A stretch of DNA of 64,000 nucleotides from Perognathus longimembris pacificus (taxonomy: Eukaryota > Chordata > Mammalia > Rodentia > Heteromyidae), in NCBI RefSeq assembly GCF_023159225.1, contig NC_063167.1, positions 68,759,798 through 68,823,797 on the forward strand. Reading direction: 5' to 3'. The position numbers and the translations under genes were made by a program. Positions within the stretch are counted from its first letter, which is position 1, and each line of letters opens with the position of its first letter. The notes under the pieces are model-generated. The model saw nothing but the letters and a program-made list of their open reading frames with translations. It was not told the DNA's origin and did not search any database. This document shows positions 1-11,756 of this stretch, one piece after another.

Positions 1-373
1 CCAGTATACTCTTGTAGAAGTTCTCCAGGGGGCTTGTGTAGAGAAAGAATATTCAGGGAAGGAAACCCCAATGCTCAGGCTGAGGAGGAAGAGAAGTTCA
101 CAGAGTCACTTGGACCAGGGAGGGAGCTTGGCACCTTCCAGGGTGAGGCCTGCTGATGTCATGTGAGGTCATCCAAAGCCCATGCAGCTCTGGGGGCCCG
201 GGAGAGGCAGTGTTCCTGGCCAGCCCTGCCCCATCCTCGACCTAGGGCTTGTTCTTATAAGGGAGGTCGTGCTCAGCTCCACAGCTCAGCTGCCCTGAGT
301 CTCCATTTGACAAGTACATTAAGGTTTTTGTCCCCTGAAACCAGAATAAAAATTCAAACAGGTCTTTATTTTA

Positions 374-627
374 TTTTGTGCAGGTTGTGGGGCTTGAAAT
401 CAGGGCCTGCACTCTGTCCCTGAGCTTCCTTTGCTCAAGGCTGGCACCCTACTATTTGAGCCATAGCTCCACTTCCAGTTTTTTGGTGTCTACTTCTAGC
501 TTTTTGGTGGTTAACTGGAGATAAGAGTCCATAGACTTTTCTGTCTAGGCTGGCTTCACATCACAATCCTTAGATCTCAGCCTTCTGAGTAGCTAAGATT
601 GCAGGCATGAGCCACCGGCACCCTGCA
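374..627 (-). repeat. Geo-type SINE with B1-like head
   Basis: Reverse-oriented copy, nearly full length. The tail reads ggggcttgaaatcagggcct on the plus strand and the head ends at catgagccaccggcaccc. Confidence 0.8.
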
Positions 628-1139
628 TAGTCTTGGTCTTAACCTTCCAACCTGCCACAGATGGGCAGTGTCCGGCTAACCCAGTCACAGCCGGCCTGTT
701 AAAAATAATGATTGCATAAAGAAAACATCCCCAGAAAAAGGAGTCCAAGTAATCCATGTTAGACTGACAGACGTGCCTCCCAGCTGACCACCTTCTGAGG
801 TGAAGCCATCCTGTCTCCCTGGAATCGCTGCCCCTGCTATTCTTTCACACACTAGCTCAGCAGACACCCAAACAGAGCCTGTGGGGTTTGCCCAGCTGTT
901 CTATTTCCAGCTTGTCAAGTTCACTTTAGGCCCCACAGCCTTGGCCCTCTATGGTAGAACTCCTCCCTTTTCTCATGCCTTTCCTATTCTTTCTCCCACT
1001 CTTCCTGCTCTTCTCTCTTTCCCTGTCCCCCTTTTTCTTCCCCCCATTCCTCTTTTCTTCCTCTTGAGACTCCTGTTGGGTTAGTCAGCTTTTTGTCAGT
1101 ATAACAAAAAACTGAGAAAATAAACTTAAAAGACAGAAA

Positions 1140-1380
1140 CAAGCCAGGTGCTGATGGCCCATGCCTGCCTATAATCCTTGCTACTCAGAGGCTGAGATCT
1201 GAGGATTTCAGTTCAAAGCCAGTCAGGGCAGGAAAGTCCATGAGACTTTTACCATCAATTAAGTACCAAAAAATCCAGAAGTGGTGCTGTGGCTCAAATG
1301 GTAGAGTGCTAGCCTTGAGCAAAAAGCTCAGGGACAGTGCCTAGGCCCTCAGCTCAAACCTCAGGAATATTGTGCGCACA
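1140..1380 (+). repeat. Geo-type SINE with B1-like head
   Basis: Forward copy beginning at gccaggtgctgatggcccat. It ends in a CG/CA-rich microsatellite instead of a plain A tail and is inserted into an older LTR-like relic. Confidence 0.85.
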
Positions 1381-1421
1381 CGTGCGCGCGCAAGCACACA
1401 CACACACACACACACACACAG
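1374..1421. repeat. (CA)n with CG-rich start
   Basis: Alternating purine-pyrimidine tract (gcgcacacgtgcgcgcgc then CA repeats) grown from the tail of the preceding SINE. It could adopt Z-DNA. Confidence 0.9.
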
Positions 1422-1859
1422 ACAGAAGAAACATTTATTTGGCTCATGACTTCAGGGCACTCTGACCTCTGGGCCTTGGGGAAAGTAAAGCAACAACTTA
1501 AAGCTACAGCCAAGGTACCCTAACCACTGGGGGTAATCATTAGGGCAGGCAGTGTCAGACAGCAAACACACAAGTCTCACTATTTCTGGGTCCTCAAGAG
1601 GGAAATGGCCACACTAGTGAACTGTCTCATGAGAATTAATGTCTCAGCACCTGGCCTCAACTGGACACTCTACAGTAAGGGATTTCTGGAGCTTTCTGCT
1701 GTGGATGTCAGGTCTGTCACTCCAACCTTGGCTGGTTCTCTAGGTTCATACTGGCATAGAGTGTAAGTGTTGGCCAGTTGCCACTGGCTGGCTAGTGTTT
1801 GAAATGTCCCACCTCCATCCACTTCCTTGGAGATGTATGGTTAATCCCAATGAGGAGGG

Positions 1860-1935
1860 ACCAAGCTCAGAGACATTCAGTCATTTGTCCAAGGTCACAC
1901 AGTTCACAAGCAACAAAGTCAGTGGCAGCCAAAAT
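1860..1935 (+). repeat. Old MIR/L2-type fragment
   Basis: Contains the typical phrase ccaaggtcacacag preceded by a diverged gaggaaactgag-like stretch. Old and short. Confidence 0.4.
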
Positions 1936-2799
1936 TAGCTGCCCATGGGCAGTTGCTGAGCGAGTCTCCAGCTTCTACCTGCAGCTGTGTCTAGCCATAG
2001 AGCCGGTGAGAGGTGATTGGGGCCAGAGCCAACCAGAATGGATTCAGGTCCAAATCAGCCTGTGAAATTTACTAGCAACTCCAGTCAACTTCCTCTTTGT
2101 GCCTTGCTTTTCCTGCCTGAAAATGCAATGGTAAAAAAGACTCCTTACCTCCTGGGGTCTTCCCAAGGACTGATCTATGTGTGGACATTTAGCCCTTCCC
2201 TAAGTCCTCCCTCAGAGGTAGTCTCTATGACTTAAGGCACCCATTTGCTGACTCTACACACTACCTGACTCCCTAGGAGAGATCAGAAGAATCCTATACC
2301 CCTCCCCCCCCACCACCTCAGGGGCTACTGTAGAGGCCTACAGCATCCAGGCATCCAGATTCTCATTTAAGTTTTGCCCCATCCTTGGGCACAGCAGGAA
2401 GCTCATCCCCATTTCTCACTGTGTAGCTGAAGTCCTATAATGTCCTGGGCCTGGCCTGAGCTCCTATGGGGTCCACCCTTCTCTTTCTCTGACTCACTTG
2501 TACTACAGGAATTTTGTCTAGGAGCACAAACTAGTATCTACCTAGTACTGGGAGAACTGGAGATGGCATGAGGTTCATAGATCACCGTTCACAGAGAGGA
2601 AAAGGGCCCAAGTGGGTTCTAATGCAAGTCTGAAGCTACTGATTTCCAGAATGAAAGGCTCAAGTGTTCGGAGCCAGGAGAACTGACGCAGGAGCTGGGG
2701 GACTATGGATAATAGGTGGAGACATGGGGGGAGGGGCACAAAAGGAGAGAGATGATGTTTTAGACGTAGGTGACTTCTAATTTCACTGTTGTGTGGTGT

Positions 2800-2880
2800 T
2801 GTTTTCATAGTACTAGGGCTCAAACCCAGGATTTTGTGAATGTTAGGCAAGTGTTCTACCATTGAGCTACTTCCCCAAAC
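2800..2880 (-). repeat. ID-type SINE (tRNA-Ala derived)
   Basis: On the minus strand it reads ggggaagtagctcaatggta ... cctgggtttgagccc, with recognisable A and B boxes of a tRNA-derived Pol III promoter. Diverged, with no long A tail. Confidence 0.7.
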
Positions 2881-2987
2881 CCTGCATTTGCTTTATAGTT
2901 AACCAGTGCAGACCAGAATTCCCCCACAGACCCCTGCCATCCAATTTGACTCATAAGAAAACTTTCTACCTCTTAAAAAACAAAACT

Positions 2988-3180
2988 TCTGGGAATTGGT
3001 GGCTCACACTTGTGATCCTAGGTACACAGGAGGTGAGATCTGAGGCCCATGGTTCAAAGTCAGCTTGGGCAAGAGAGTCCCTGAGATTCATCATCTCTAA
3101 TCAACCACCAAAAAGCCAGAAGCTGAGCTGTAGCTCATGTGATAGAGTGCACAAAAGCTCAGGCACAATAATCATAATCA
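2988..3180 (+). repeat. Geo-type SINE, degenerate
   Basis: The forward head ggtggctcacacttgtgatc is followed by a shortened Geo tail (agctgtagctcatgtgatag). Internal deletions make it shorter than its relatives. Confidence 0.75.
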
Positions 3181-4549
3181 TTTGAAAATAAATAATGTTT
3201 AAAATCTAACCTGCTTAGAGTACCTCAGTATTAGTACTTCTGCAACAGAGAATAAGGCTCTCATTCTGTAAACAGAGAGGTCTTGAAAGCCTATCTATAG
3301 GGAAATAAAACATATATAGACCCTAACTCATACCAGAGTGTTGATGACTAGCCCAAGATTTTTTTGTTGTTGTTTATATATAGATTAGAAGATAAAGTGA
3401 GGAGAGTAGAAAAATCTTTGAAGTATGGGGGGCAGGGAGGCATAGAAAGTAGGTGGTCATTAATAAGAGCCCCTTGACTGGAGTAGGAAAGACCCAGGAA
3501 GATATAAGAAAATAAATCCTAGTGACCAACATTTCAATCAGCTTGTCACAATCCCACACTGAGGTCCAAAGGGAGAATGGTCACAGGGGAGTGTTGGTAC
3601 CTCCCTGCTTTCCTCCCTATACAGACCCAGGATCTTTGGGAGGCTGGTTGCCACCTCTAGCAGGGTCCTAAGAGAAATGAGGTCCCTAGCTGATTTGCAC
3701 TGGGGTGCAAACAGGCCTGCTTCCTCAGGGACAGGGAGTTGTTTCAGCCACACTGGAATGTCAGGCCTGGGGGAGGGGCTACATGACTATGACTCCCTCT
3801 GCTGTGGCCATTCCATGCACTCAGGTGAGGGACAAGCCATGGCCGGGGAGGACAAAGCATCCCAGAAGCAGCTTCTCCTGGGTGGTGGCGGCAGTGGCAC
3901 ACCTCCATTCTCCATGACAACTGGGGAACTGCCGCCACCCCAGGGAGGCCACCATAGCAACAGCCACGGAGGAGCAGCGAGAAGCCTTTGAGCCTATTGG
4001 CCTCCTGGGCTTGCCTCTTGTTCTTCCCCAGGGAATTTGGCTGGGCTTGGGCCACAGGGAGAGGAGGTAAAGGCCCAGATCCTTCCATCTCAGCCTGCCT
4101 GGCCTCTGGGCCCCAAGACCTTGAGGGAAGTACATTGGATAAGGAATTTGAAGTTTTAACTGGACCAAAGGCTTAAATATGAGGGCTAGAGGAGAGAGGG
4201 GCTAATGGCTATCCAAAGTGGATAAGAAATCCTGGTCTCTGATCCTGATTGAATGGTCCTCAGGGGAATACACATCCACAGACCCAGACTCTGTGAGTCA
4301 GAATTCAGAAAGCCCCTGGTTACAGTGGGCCTAGAAGCCTTGCTGTCATACCCAAGACCTGAGCAGCTGAAGAAAGGATGGAAGGGGTATTGGTGGAACA
4401 GACTAGAGGTGGATGTGGGCTGAGGCACCTCAGCCTCCCAGGTCTCTCCTTCCTACTCCCCAGCCTTATTTCCCACTCTCCTTCCTTTCATTACCCCTTT
4501 CTTCCTTCCTTTTCCTCCATCCTTCTTTTCCATCATTTCTCCATTCACT

Positions 4550-4690
4550 GAAACTTTTCACTGAGCATTTACTATGCATGGAGTGTGGAGCCAGGCACTG
4601 AAAGAAGAGCCAGGATGAGTCAGCACCCTTACCCTTGAGCAGCCTGCAAGGGGGAGGAGGGGGAATGTGACAAGAACCAAAAAAAGACCA
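4550..4690 (+). repeat. Ancient mammalian-wide repeat fragment
   Basis: The stretch ctgagcatttactatgcatg ... ccaggcactg is the diverged start of a widespread old mammalian repeat. A further piece resembling its continuation lies at 5030-5110. Confidence 0.45.
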
Positions 4691-4733
4691 GATGGAAATG
4701 GTAAGTTCAGTAAAGGAGAGAGGAAGAACTGTG

Positions 4734-4735
<2 letters not shown>

Positions 4736-4806
<71 letters not shown>
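4736..4806. repeat. (CT)n microsatellite, 71 bp
   Basis: Uninterrupted TC dinucleotide repeat. The plus strand is pyrimidine-rich and the complement purine-rich, so triplex formation is possible. It is intergenic. Confidence 0.98.
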
Positions 4807-4811
<5 letters not shown>

Positions 4812-5029
4812 GCTCATTATTCTGACAGTTTCTCAGGCAGGAAATGCATAATGTAAAGAGAAGAGCTTCCACATTGTTCCCCAAGGGCTCCCAGGAATGC
4901 CCTAGAAGTGAGGTGTACAAGCCAGCTGGAAGCAGCTTGGGAGGGGCAAGAAAGGACTGAGTTCAGCTGCTCTGGGCCAGGCCTATCTTCCGTCCAGTCA
5001 CTCATTCATAAAATATGGACAAATGGATC

Positions 5030-5110
5030 AAGCCCCTAGCACTGTGCTAGGCCCAAGAAATTCACAGAGAGGCTGGTAATAAACAATCAGATATACCACG
5101 AGGGAACCCA
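5030..5110 (+). repeat. Ancient mammalian-wide repeat fragment
   Basis: Reads gcccctagcactgtgctagg ... aataaacaatcag, a diverged piece of the same old repeat type as at 4550. Confidence 0.4.
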
Positions 5111-5492
5111 GTAGGCTTGGATGATAGAAAATGTTAGGTCCTGATATGGTCTAGGGGTAGTTTGTATACTCTGCCCTTTGAAGAATAAAAAGGCAGGAAA
5201 GTGCTTAAGGTAAACAGAGTAAGTTTATTTGAAGATGAAGGGAGAGCCATTAAAGAAAACAGACAAAAGTAGCAGACTCTCCAAGTGAGGAGGGCATCTC
5301 CCTATCCCCATGAGGCAAAGCCCAAGGCTTCTTTGTTCCTGTTAGATGTTTGGTCCTTAGGCCCCTCCTTCGTGGGGAATCTATCATTGGTTTGGTTTGT
5401 TAAGCAGTGGTCACTCTGGGCACTCTTATATCCAATTAACCATCCCCTAACCTCAAAAAAAAAAAAAAAAAAAAGAAAGAAAGAAAACAAAG

Positions 5493-5735
5493 TTAAACTG
5501 GGTGCTGGTGGCTCATGCCTGTAATCCTAGAGGCCGAGATCTGAGGAGAGTGGTTCAAAGCCAGATAGGGCAGGAAAGTCTGTGAGACTTATCTCCAGTT
5601 AACCACCAGAAAACTAGAAGTGGAGCTGTATCTCAAAGTAGTAGAGTGCTAGCCTTGAGTGAAAAACCTCAGGGAGAGTGCCCAGGCCCTGAGTTCAAGC
5701 CCCAGGACCGACCAAAAAGAAAAAGGGAAAAAAAG
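5493..5735 (+). repeat. Geo-type SINE with B1-like head
   Basis: Full forward copy starting at actgggtgctggtggctcat and ending in accaaaaagaaaaag. An A-rich run (5456-5490) lies immediately upstream. Confidence 0.9.
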
Positions 5736-5850
5736 AAAGCTAGAAGTGGAGCTGTTACTTAAGTGATAGAGAACTAGCTAGCCTTGAGCAAAACAGCTAA
5801 GGGGCAGTGCCCAGTCTCTGAACTGGCACCAAAAGTAAAAACAAAAACAA
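5736..5850 (+). repeat. Extra Geo monomer
   Basis: A second, head-less tail unit (agctagaagtggagctgtta ... tctgaactggcacc) sits directly after the complete SINE. The array is head-tail-tail, through either tandem duplication or a nested insertion. Confidence 0.75.
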
Positions 5851-5984
5851 AGCAAAGCTAAGGGAAGGGGTTAGGGTGAGGGAAAATGGAAGTGTTCATG
5901 GGTAAGATGCTGGACAGCTGAAGACCAGCTGCAGGAGGGCCTGAAATCTGCAGAGACAACAAGGGCCCTGGGGCCCCCTGAGGA

Positions 5985-6120
5985 ATTGGGACTTCATTGC
6001 AAATGCACTGGGAAAGTACTACTCAGGGTTTTAAGAGGAGGCAACATGATCCATGGTCCATTTTGAGCAGCTTTCTGGTGGCTGGATGGAGACTGGGTGA
6101 TGATAGAAGGGCAGAAGGGA
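5985..6120 (+). repeat. Ancient mammalian-wide repeat fragment
   Basis: The phrases gttttaagaggaggcaacat and tttgagcagctttctggtgg match the middle part of an old, widespread mammalian repeat. Family assignment is from memory. Confidence 0.35.
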
Positions 6121-6143
6121 CCCTGGGAGGAAACTCTTGTAGG

Positions 6144-6200
6144 GGTGTGTGTGTGTGCGCGCACGTGGGCACGTGGGCACACATGCACACGCAGGGTGAA
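6144..6200. repeat. TG/CG/CA-rich simple repeat
   Basis: The gtgtgtgtgtgtgcgcgcac run is followed by two gtgggcac units. It is alternating purine-pyrimidine and may form Z-DNA. Confidence 0.85.
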
Positions 6201-6714
6201 ACTTCACTGATGGAAAAAGAGAGCCAAAGAATATTTGAAATGTACTTCAGAGACAGAAATGTTGAACTGGTAATTGAGCTGGAAATGGGCAGGAGCTACT
6301 ACTATATATTCTTGTTTACTGGTCTTCTGGTCTATCTCCTGTTAGAATGCAAGCTCCACAAGGATGGGGATCTTGTTCATCACTGTTTAACTGAGTGATG
6401 TCGTGCAGGACAGTATGGGAAGAAGGCTGACGCTGCCCCCCACCCCCACACCCCCCACCCCGCCAACACATATCTTCTGGCTCCACCTCAGGGTAGGTGG
6501 GTGGGTGGTAGTAGCTGTTAGGAAAAGTCAAGCAGAGGAAAGGAAAGAAGAAGATAGAGACCTCAAAAGATCAGACTTTAATCATCACTGAAGAAGGGCA
6601 CCAAGTAACACAGAGCAGAGTTGGAGATACAACGGGTATGGAAAGTGGGAAGTCCAGGGTTTAAGTGCAAGTCAAACAAGGAAGTCAACTCAGGTAGTTG
6701 ACTTCAGGTTCTAC

Positions 6715-6945
6715 CCAGCCCTCACTGTAATCCTAGCTACTCAGAAGGTTGAGATCTGAGGGTCACAATTTGAAGCTAGCTGGGGCAGAAAAATCTGTGA
6801 GGCTCTTATCTCCACTTATCCACCAGAAAACCAGAAGCGGAGCTGTGACTCAAAGTGGTAGAATGCTAGCCTTGAGCAGAAAAAGCTGTGGGATAGCACC
6901 CAGGCCCACAGCTCAAGCTCCACAACTGACAAAAAAGAAAAGAAA
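6715..6945 (+). repeat. Geo-type SINE, head slightly truncated
   Basis: Forward copy with ctgtaatcctagctactcag, then a complete Geo tail and a short A-rich end (gacaaaaaagaaaag). Confidence 0.85.
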
Positions 6946-7827
6946 AAAAAGAGTTCCACCCTGGGCAATGCATACTTTCAGACAGGTAAGGTTTTTCCAA
7001 AAACTGCTCTGAGGCAGGGACTTCCAAAAATGGCCCTGGGGTGTGTGTGTTGGGGGGGAAGTAGACCACAAAGGTAGCAAAACCATGAAGATTGCCGTCC
7101 ACAGACCCAGGAAAAAGGGGCAGAGGATGAAATCAAAGTCCAGTCAGGGAAGCAGGGAAGAAGCCAGCATGGTGGGCCCAGGTAGGCAGAGGTGATGGGA
7201 GCACAGCCAGGGGAGGGCTTGTATCTTTGGGCCAACTGTTCTATACACCAAGCAAGCAGGCCAGCACCTGGAATGGAGGCTGTGCTTGTGCTTGCAGGAG
7301 GAATGAATGGAGTTGACAGGGGATCTGTGGAATGGAACGAGACATGTGGGTGTCACCAGCCCCAGGAAATGTTGATGAGAGTGGGCATGGGTTACCTCGG
7401 AAAGAGTATATGGAGAAAGGGAGCCCCACCCACCAGTAGCAGCCAGGGATTGCTGCATTAGGAAGCAGGGAATGTAACTCAGCCAAAAGCAGGATGAGGC
7501 ATTTCCAGACCAGGATGTACAGCCCCAGCATTGCCTAATCACTGCCCTTCCAAAGGATCATTGGAGAAGCAGGAGAGACTTGCGTGGGGTTGTTGCAACT
7601 GAGGCACCCAGGAGAGATCCAGGTACCCGGAGTCCCTGGCAGCCCTCTGCAGGGAGGCATTCTGTCCTGGTTTGGCTGTGGTGACTACATCTCCAGAGGA
7701 CTGAGCCAGCTTGTGGGTGGATTCAAGAGTGCACAACAGGGCCTACAGCTCCTAACTCAGACACGTGCTTATTGACACATTCCACCAAGATCCCAGGAGG
7801 GGAGGTGCTGAATCACATGGGAACTTG

Positions 7828-8025
7828 AGCCCAGCTCATGCCTGTGATGCTAGTAGCTACACTGGAAGTGGAGATCTGAGGATTGAAGTTCAAAGACAGC
7901 CCAAACAGATAAATCTTATTTCCAATTAACCAGCAATGTGCTGGAGTGGAGGTGTGGCTCAGGTAGTAGAGTGCTGGCCTTGAGTAAAACAAGCTAAGCA
8001 AGGGTATAAAACCCCAAGTATGACA
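7828..8025 (+). repeat. Geo-type SINE, degenerate
   Basis: Forward copy with head agctcatgcctgtgatgcta and tail ggaggtgtggctcaggtagt. It is shortened internally. Confidence 0.8.
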
Positions 8026-8321
8026 CTGGGAGAGTAAGGGAGAGTGGGGGAGAGACTTAAGACCAGGATGGCAATCACTGCAGATTGGAAGTATCACAGA
8101 TGTTCCTTTGTCTCCAGCCTACCCCTGATGGTCAGGCAGGAAGAGTTAGAATGACTGTAGTGTGAAATTCCACTCTGGTGTTAAAGAATTTGCAAAAATC
8201 CCTTTGGAAACCGAGTTCATGTGAGCCTGCTCAGAAGCACTGGTGTCTAGACCTGTCTCCATCACTAACTGGACACATGACACCAGAAGAGCCAGTGTTT
8301 CAGTGGGAGGAGGTCTAACCA

Positions 8322-8430
8322 TCTTTTTGTTTTTGTGGGTTGTGGGACCTGAACTCAGAGCTTGAGCACTGTCCCTAAGCTTTTTTGCTCAAGTCTAGTG
8401 TTTATCGCATTGGGCCACAGCTCCACTTCT
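8322..8430 (-). repeat. Geo monomer fragment
   Basis: Reverse-oriented tail unit only, from gggacctgaactcagagctt to gggccacagctccacttct. The head is missing. Confidence 0.75.
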
Positions 8431-8802
8431 TCTAACTATCTTTTATGCTGAGCAGAAATTCTTCCCACAAACCCGTCTTAGCATGCTGACACAATCTCTC
8501 CAAACACATTTAGGGATGGGTGTTTCCCAAGGCTCATTTCTCTTTGGTAGTTTTGTTAGAAAGCTTCTCCTTTCCAAAGACCTGGAAGACCATACCAGAT
8601 GGCCACAGTGCCACCTCCAGACAGTGGGATGTGGGGGGGGGGGGGACTTCCTTGTTGATTTGGTATGGGATGTTTTCCAAAATCTTGCATGAAATTTGTA
8701 CTAGCAAAGAAAGCAATTAACTTCTTCATTTAAACCCAATTCAGATGTCCAAAATATCTTCCTTCCACCCCTCCCTCCCAGCCTCCCTCCCTCCCAACCT
8801 TC

Positions 8803-9038
8803 TTTTCTTTCTTGCCAGTTCTGGGGCTTGAACTCAGGGCCTGGGAACTATCCTTTAGTTTTTTTCCTCAAGGCTGTCATGCTACCACTTGAGCCACACA
8901 GCTCTACTTCAGGCTTTTTGATGGCTAACTGGAGAGAAGAGTCTCAGGGACTCTCCTGTCTGGACTGGCTTTTAATTGAGATCCTCAGATCTCAGCTGAG
9001 TAGCTAGGATTACAGGCATGAGCCACAAATACCCAACT
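8803..9038 (-). repeat. Geo-type SINE with B1-like head
   Basis: Complete reverse copy. A pyrimidine-rich tract (8760-8805) corresponds to its A/G-rich tail. Confidence 0.9.
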
Positions 9039-9489
9039 GGTAATGATGACATTTCTATCAGAATCAAAACCTACTCCCGATAGTGTCCTTTACATACATG
9101 AAGATGGATATCAGGCTCCACCCAGGCCTCTCCTGCTTCTCTGGTCCTCCAACAACTTGGTTTCTAGACCAGTCCTACCCAGGTCCCTATTCTGTGTGTC
9201 AGAGAATGAATTCAGTGGCATTGTACTGAGTGTCAGCAACTGTTCATTAATGGCACCTAAGACATTCCTTTCGTGTGTGTTGCAGGGGGTATTTCAAGGG
9301 ATGCACATACATATCAAAGGGAATGGGTTAAATTGCTCACTTCTTCAAGCTCTGATTTTTTAATCTATACAAGAGAGAAGAAATGCCTTTGATATAAAAA
9401 TCAGTTGAGATTAAAGAAATGAAAAGCACTAGAAGCACAAATATAAAGTCTATGCCTTAACTTCTTGTTCAGTTTAGACACTGGTCAGG

Positions 9490-9582
9490 CTTAATCCACA
9501 GAGTTAGATGAGGTGGGTTTGAACCCCAGTTTTGTCACTTAACTGGCTGTGTAGCTTTGGAGAAATAGCCTGACAATGCTGT
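9490..9582 (+). repeat. MIR SINE relic
   Basis: Reads gggtttgaaccccagttttg ... cttaactggctgtgtagctttgg, the conserved core of mammalian MIR elements. Confidence 0.6.
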
Positions 9583-9979
9583 GATGCATTTTTCTCCATT
9601 AGAGAACAAAGACCAAAACCAATTCTTTGGTGTTATTTAGAATGCATTCTCCCTGCATTAAATGCATTGCCTCACACTTATTATACATTGGTTGTTTGGA
9701 ATTATCCCCACTCTTACTCCTACAAGGAGATAGGGCTTTGCTGAAGTGAGGACAATTCATAGTAGTGTTTTGGAAAATGAGGCATCACACAGAAACAGTC
9801 CTGTTATTGGAATGGGGTGTGCTCGCCCCTCCCATGCTTAAGACAGTGACTCTGTGCTCAGCACTGATTGCAAGCTTTGCTGGAACTAACTTACTTCAAT
9901 ACCCAGCAGCTCAGTAGGGTAGATGCTATCTTTCCTCTCTTGGTGACGATGAGGAAGAGTGGTTCAGTAAGGTTAAACA

Positions 9980-10220
9980 TCACTAGCCACCAGTGGCTCA
10001 TGCCTGTAATCCTAGCTACTTTGGAAGTTGAGACCTGAAGATCCCAATTGGAAGCCTGCCCAGGTAGGCAAAATGGAGAGACTCTTATCTCCAACTAAAC
10101 TTTACCAGGAAGCCAGAAGTGGAGGTATAGCTCAAGTGGTAGAGTGCTGGCCATGAGTAAAACAAACAAACAACTAAGAGAGAATACCTTGGCCTTCAGT
10201 TCAAGCCCCAGTACTGGCAT
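9980..10220 (+). repeat. Geo-type SINE with B1-like head
   Basis: Full forward copy (agtggctcatgcctgtaatc ... agccccagtactggcat). It ends in a long purine tract grown from its tail. Confidence 0.9.
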
Positions 10221-10436
10221 CAGAAAGAAAGGAAGAAAGAGATGGGGGGAGGGAGGGAGAGAGGGAGGGAGGGAGGGAGAGAGGGAGGGAGGGAGGGAGA
10301 GAGGGAGGGAGGGAGGGAGAGAGGGAGGGAGGGAGGGAGGGAGGGAGGGAGGAAGGGAGGGAGTGAAGGAGGGAAGGAAAGAAGGAAGGAAGGAAAGGAA
10401 AGAAGGAAGGAAGAAGGAAATTAGAAAGAAAGGAAG
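10221..10436. repeat. (GGGA)n/(GGAA)n purine tract
   Basis: About 215 bases with almost no pyrimidine on the plus strand. GGGA-type units interspersed with GAGAGGGA grade into GGAA/GAAA. Homopurine-homopyrimidine tracts of this length can form triplex DNA. It is intergenic. Confidence 0.97.
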
Positions 10437-10500
10437 GTTAAATATCACATCTAGAAATGGAGCCATCCCACAAGTGAGGGTGTGGCTCAAGTGGCAGGCA

Positions 10501-10505
10501 CACAG

Positions 10506-10545
<40 letters not shown>

Positions 10546-10552
10546 ACACAGA
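10501..10552. repeat. (CA)n microsatellite
   Basis: CA repeat with one TA interruption. A fragment just before it (gtgtggctcaagtggcaggc) looks like the middle of a Geo monomer. Confidence 0.95.
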
Positions 10553-10859
10553 GCTGATCCCCATCACCAGTGTCCAGTTTTCTTAAGTAGTTCCCCAGTT
10601 TGGACCCAACTTCAGCTCAGCCCAGCAGAAACCTGAGCATGGCTTCCTTGAGAGCGAGGCTGCTGTCTCTGTGAGGAGAGGTGGGGAGCCCCCTCTTCTT
10701 TTCTCACCCAGCTCTGTCCTTGTCCCCTCCAGTGCTCTGAGGGTGATACTTTCCCCCCATCCACTTGGCCTCTGGTACCACCATGCTGTTTGCTGGGGTC
10801 TCAGCCCCTAACCATGAAATGGTTCCAAAACAAAGCAAAACAAAAACCAACCACTTTGG

Positions 10860-11110
10860 ACGTGGGCTCTGATGCGTAATATCATTAGGGATCCAGCAGT
10901 GCATCCCATCCCATTATCGCCTGGCCAGGCGAGCCTAGCTGCAAATGGTTTTCTTCTGTCTGGGGGGGTGGGAGGGTGCACAGCCCTATCTGCCCTCCTG
11001 TTGGAGGAGAGATTTTATCTGTAATTGACAACTGGCTGCCTGCCACCGCCTTGCCTGTGCTTCTGGCTCCGGCTCCCAACTGGTTTTCCACTGTTGAATT
11101 CAGTAATAGG
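10860..11110. promoter_or_regulatory. Possible conserved noncoding element downstream of KCNC4
   Basis: Repeat-free block with dense homeodomain-like cores (taatatcattag and ctgtaattgaca) and a gcaaatg octamer-like motif. It lies about 1.5 kb beyond the KCNC4 poly(A) signal. This is inference from composition only; no alignment could be made. Confidence 0.25.
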
Positions 11111-11756
11111 CTTCCCATTGCTTTTTCTCTCTCTGCGGAAGGTTCTCTGGTCCTCACTCTCCTCTTGTGTGCTCCCTAGAGGGCTCTGGGTGTGCTTGTG
11201 GCCTTTAGTTGTGTGACTAGACACAGGGATCTGAGAAATCTGTGGAGCAAAACCGAGAGCTACAGACCAGGGCGAGGAGGAAAAGGACCCTTACCATATA
11301 GCTGCTGTACATCACGTACACACAACATGGCCACATTCTTATAAGGCTTCTAGAATAGGTATTGTTATTATCCCCTCAAGGGATGTGTCTCAGCCAGTAA
11401 ATGGCAGATAGACAAAGCAGAGACTCATCTGTGTGCCTCAGTTTATGTCTGTAGTGAGAGAGAGTGAGGAAGAAGGTAACAGAAAGGAGAGATCAACCTG
11501 TGGCCTGGGTTACCCATAAGATTTATAAAGCTCACTGAAAAATGAAACTGCAGGGTCTCTTCTCAATGATGATCAACTTCACTATGCTGACAGCTGAGCT
11601 CTGGACTCAGCCGAGTGACAGCAGGGCTTCCCTGCTCGTAAGCCCACTGTGTACGGCCTCTAAGTGACTGGGAGCACAGTGAAGGTATTGGGTGGTGTCT
11701 GACATCCTATCTGGATCCAGGTGTCTTCACCCCCCATCTGTAAGTAGTCCCTGATC

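Larger units (their letters stand above)
1080..1640. repeat. LTR/MaLR-like relic split by a SINE
   Basis: The flanks of the SINE at 1140-1421 read ttagtcagctttttgtcagt ... ctgagaaaataaactt and then aacatttatttggctcatga. This is the familiar layout of an old LTR-type mammalian repeat. It is noncoding, and I assign the family from memory, so the class is tentative. Confidence 0.4.

Noticed and set aside
3677..4176. Plus-strand open frame with a good initiation context (gccatggccg at 3839)
   Set aside because: The two overlapping frames and two antisense frames are similar in length, none shows a domain, and no splice or promoter signal supports a gene.
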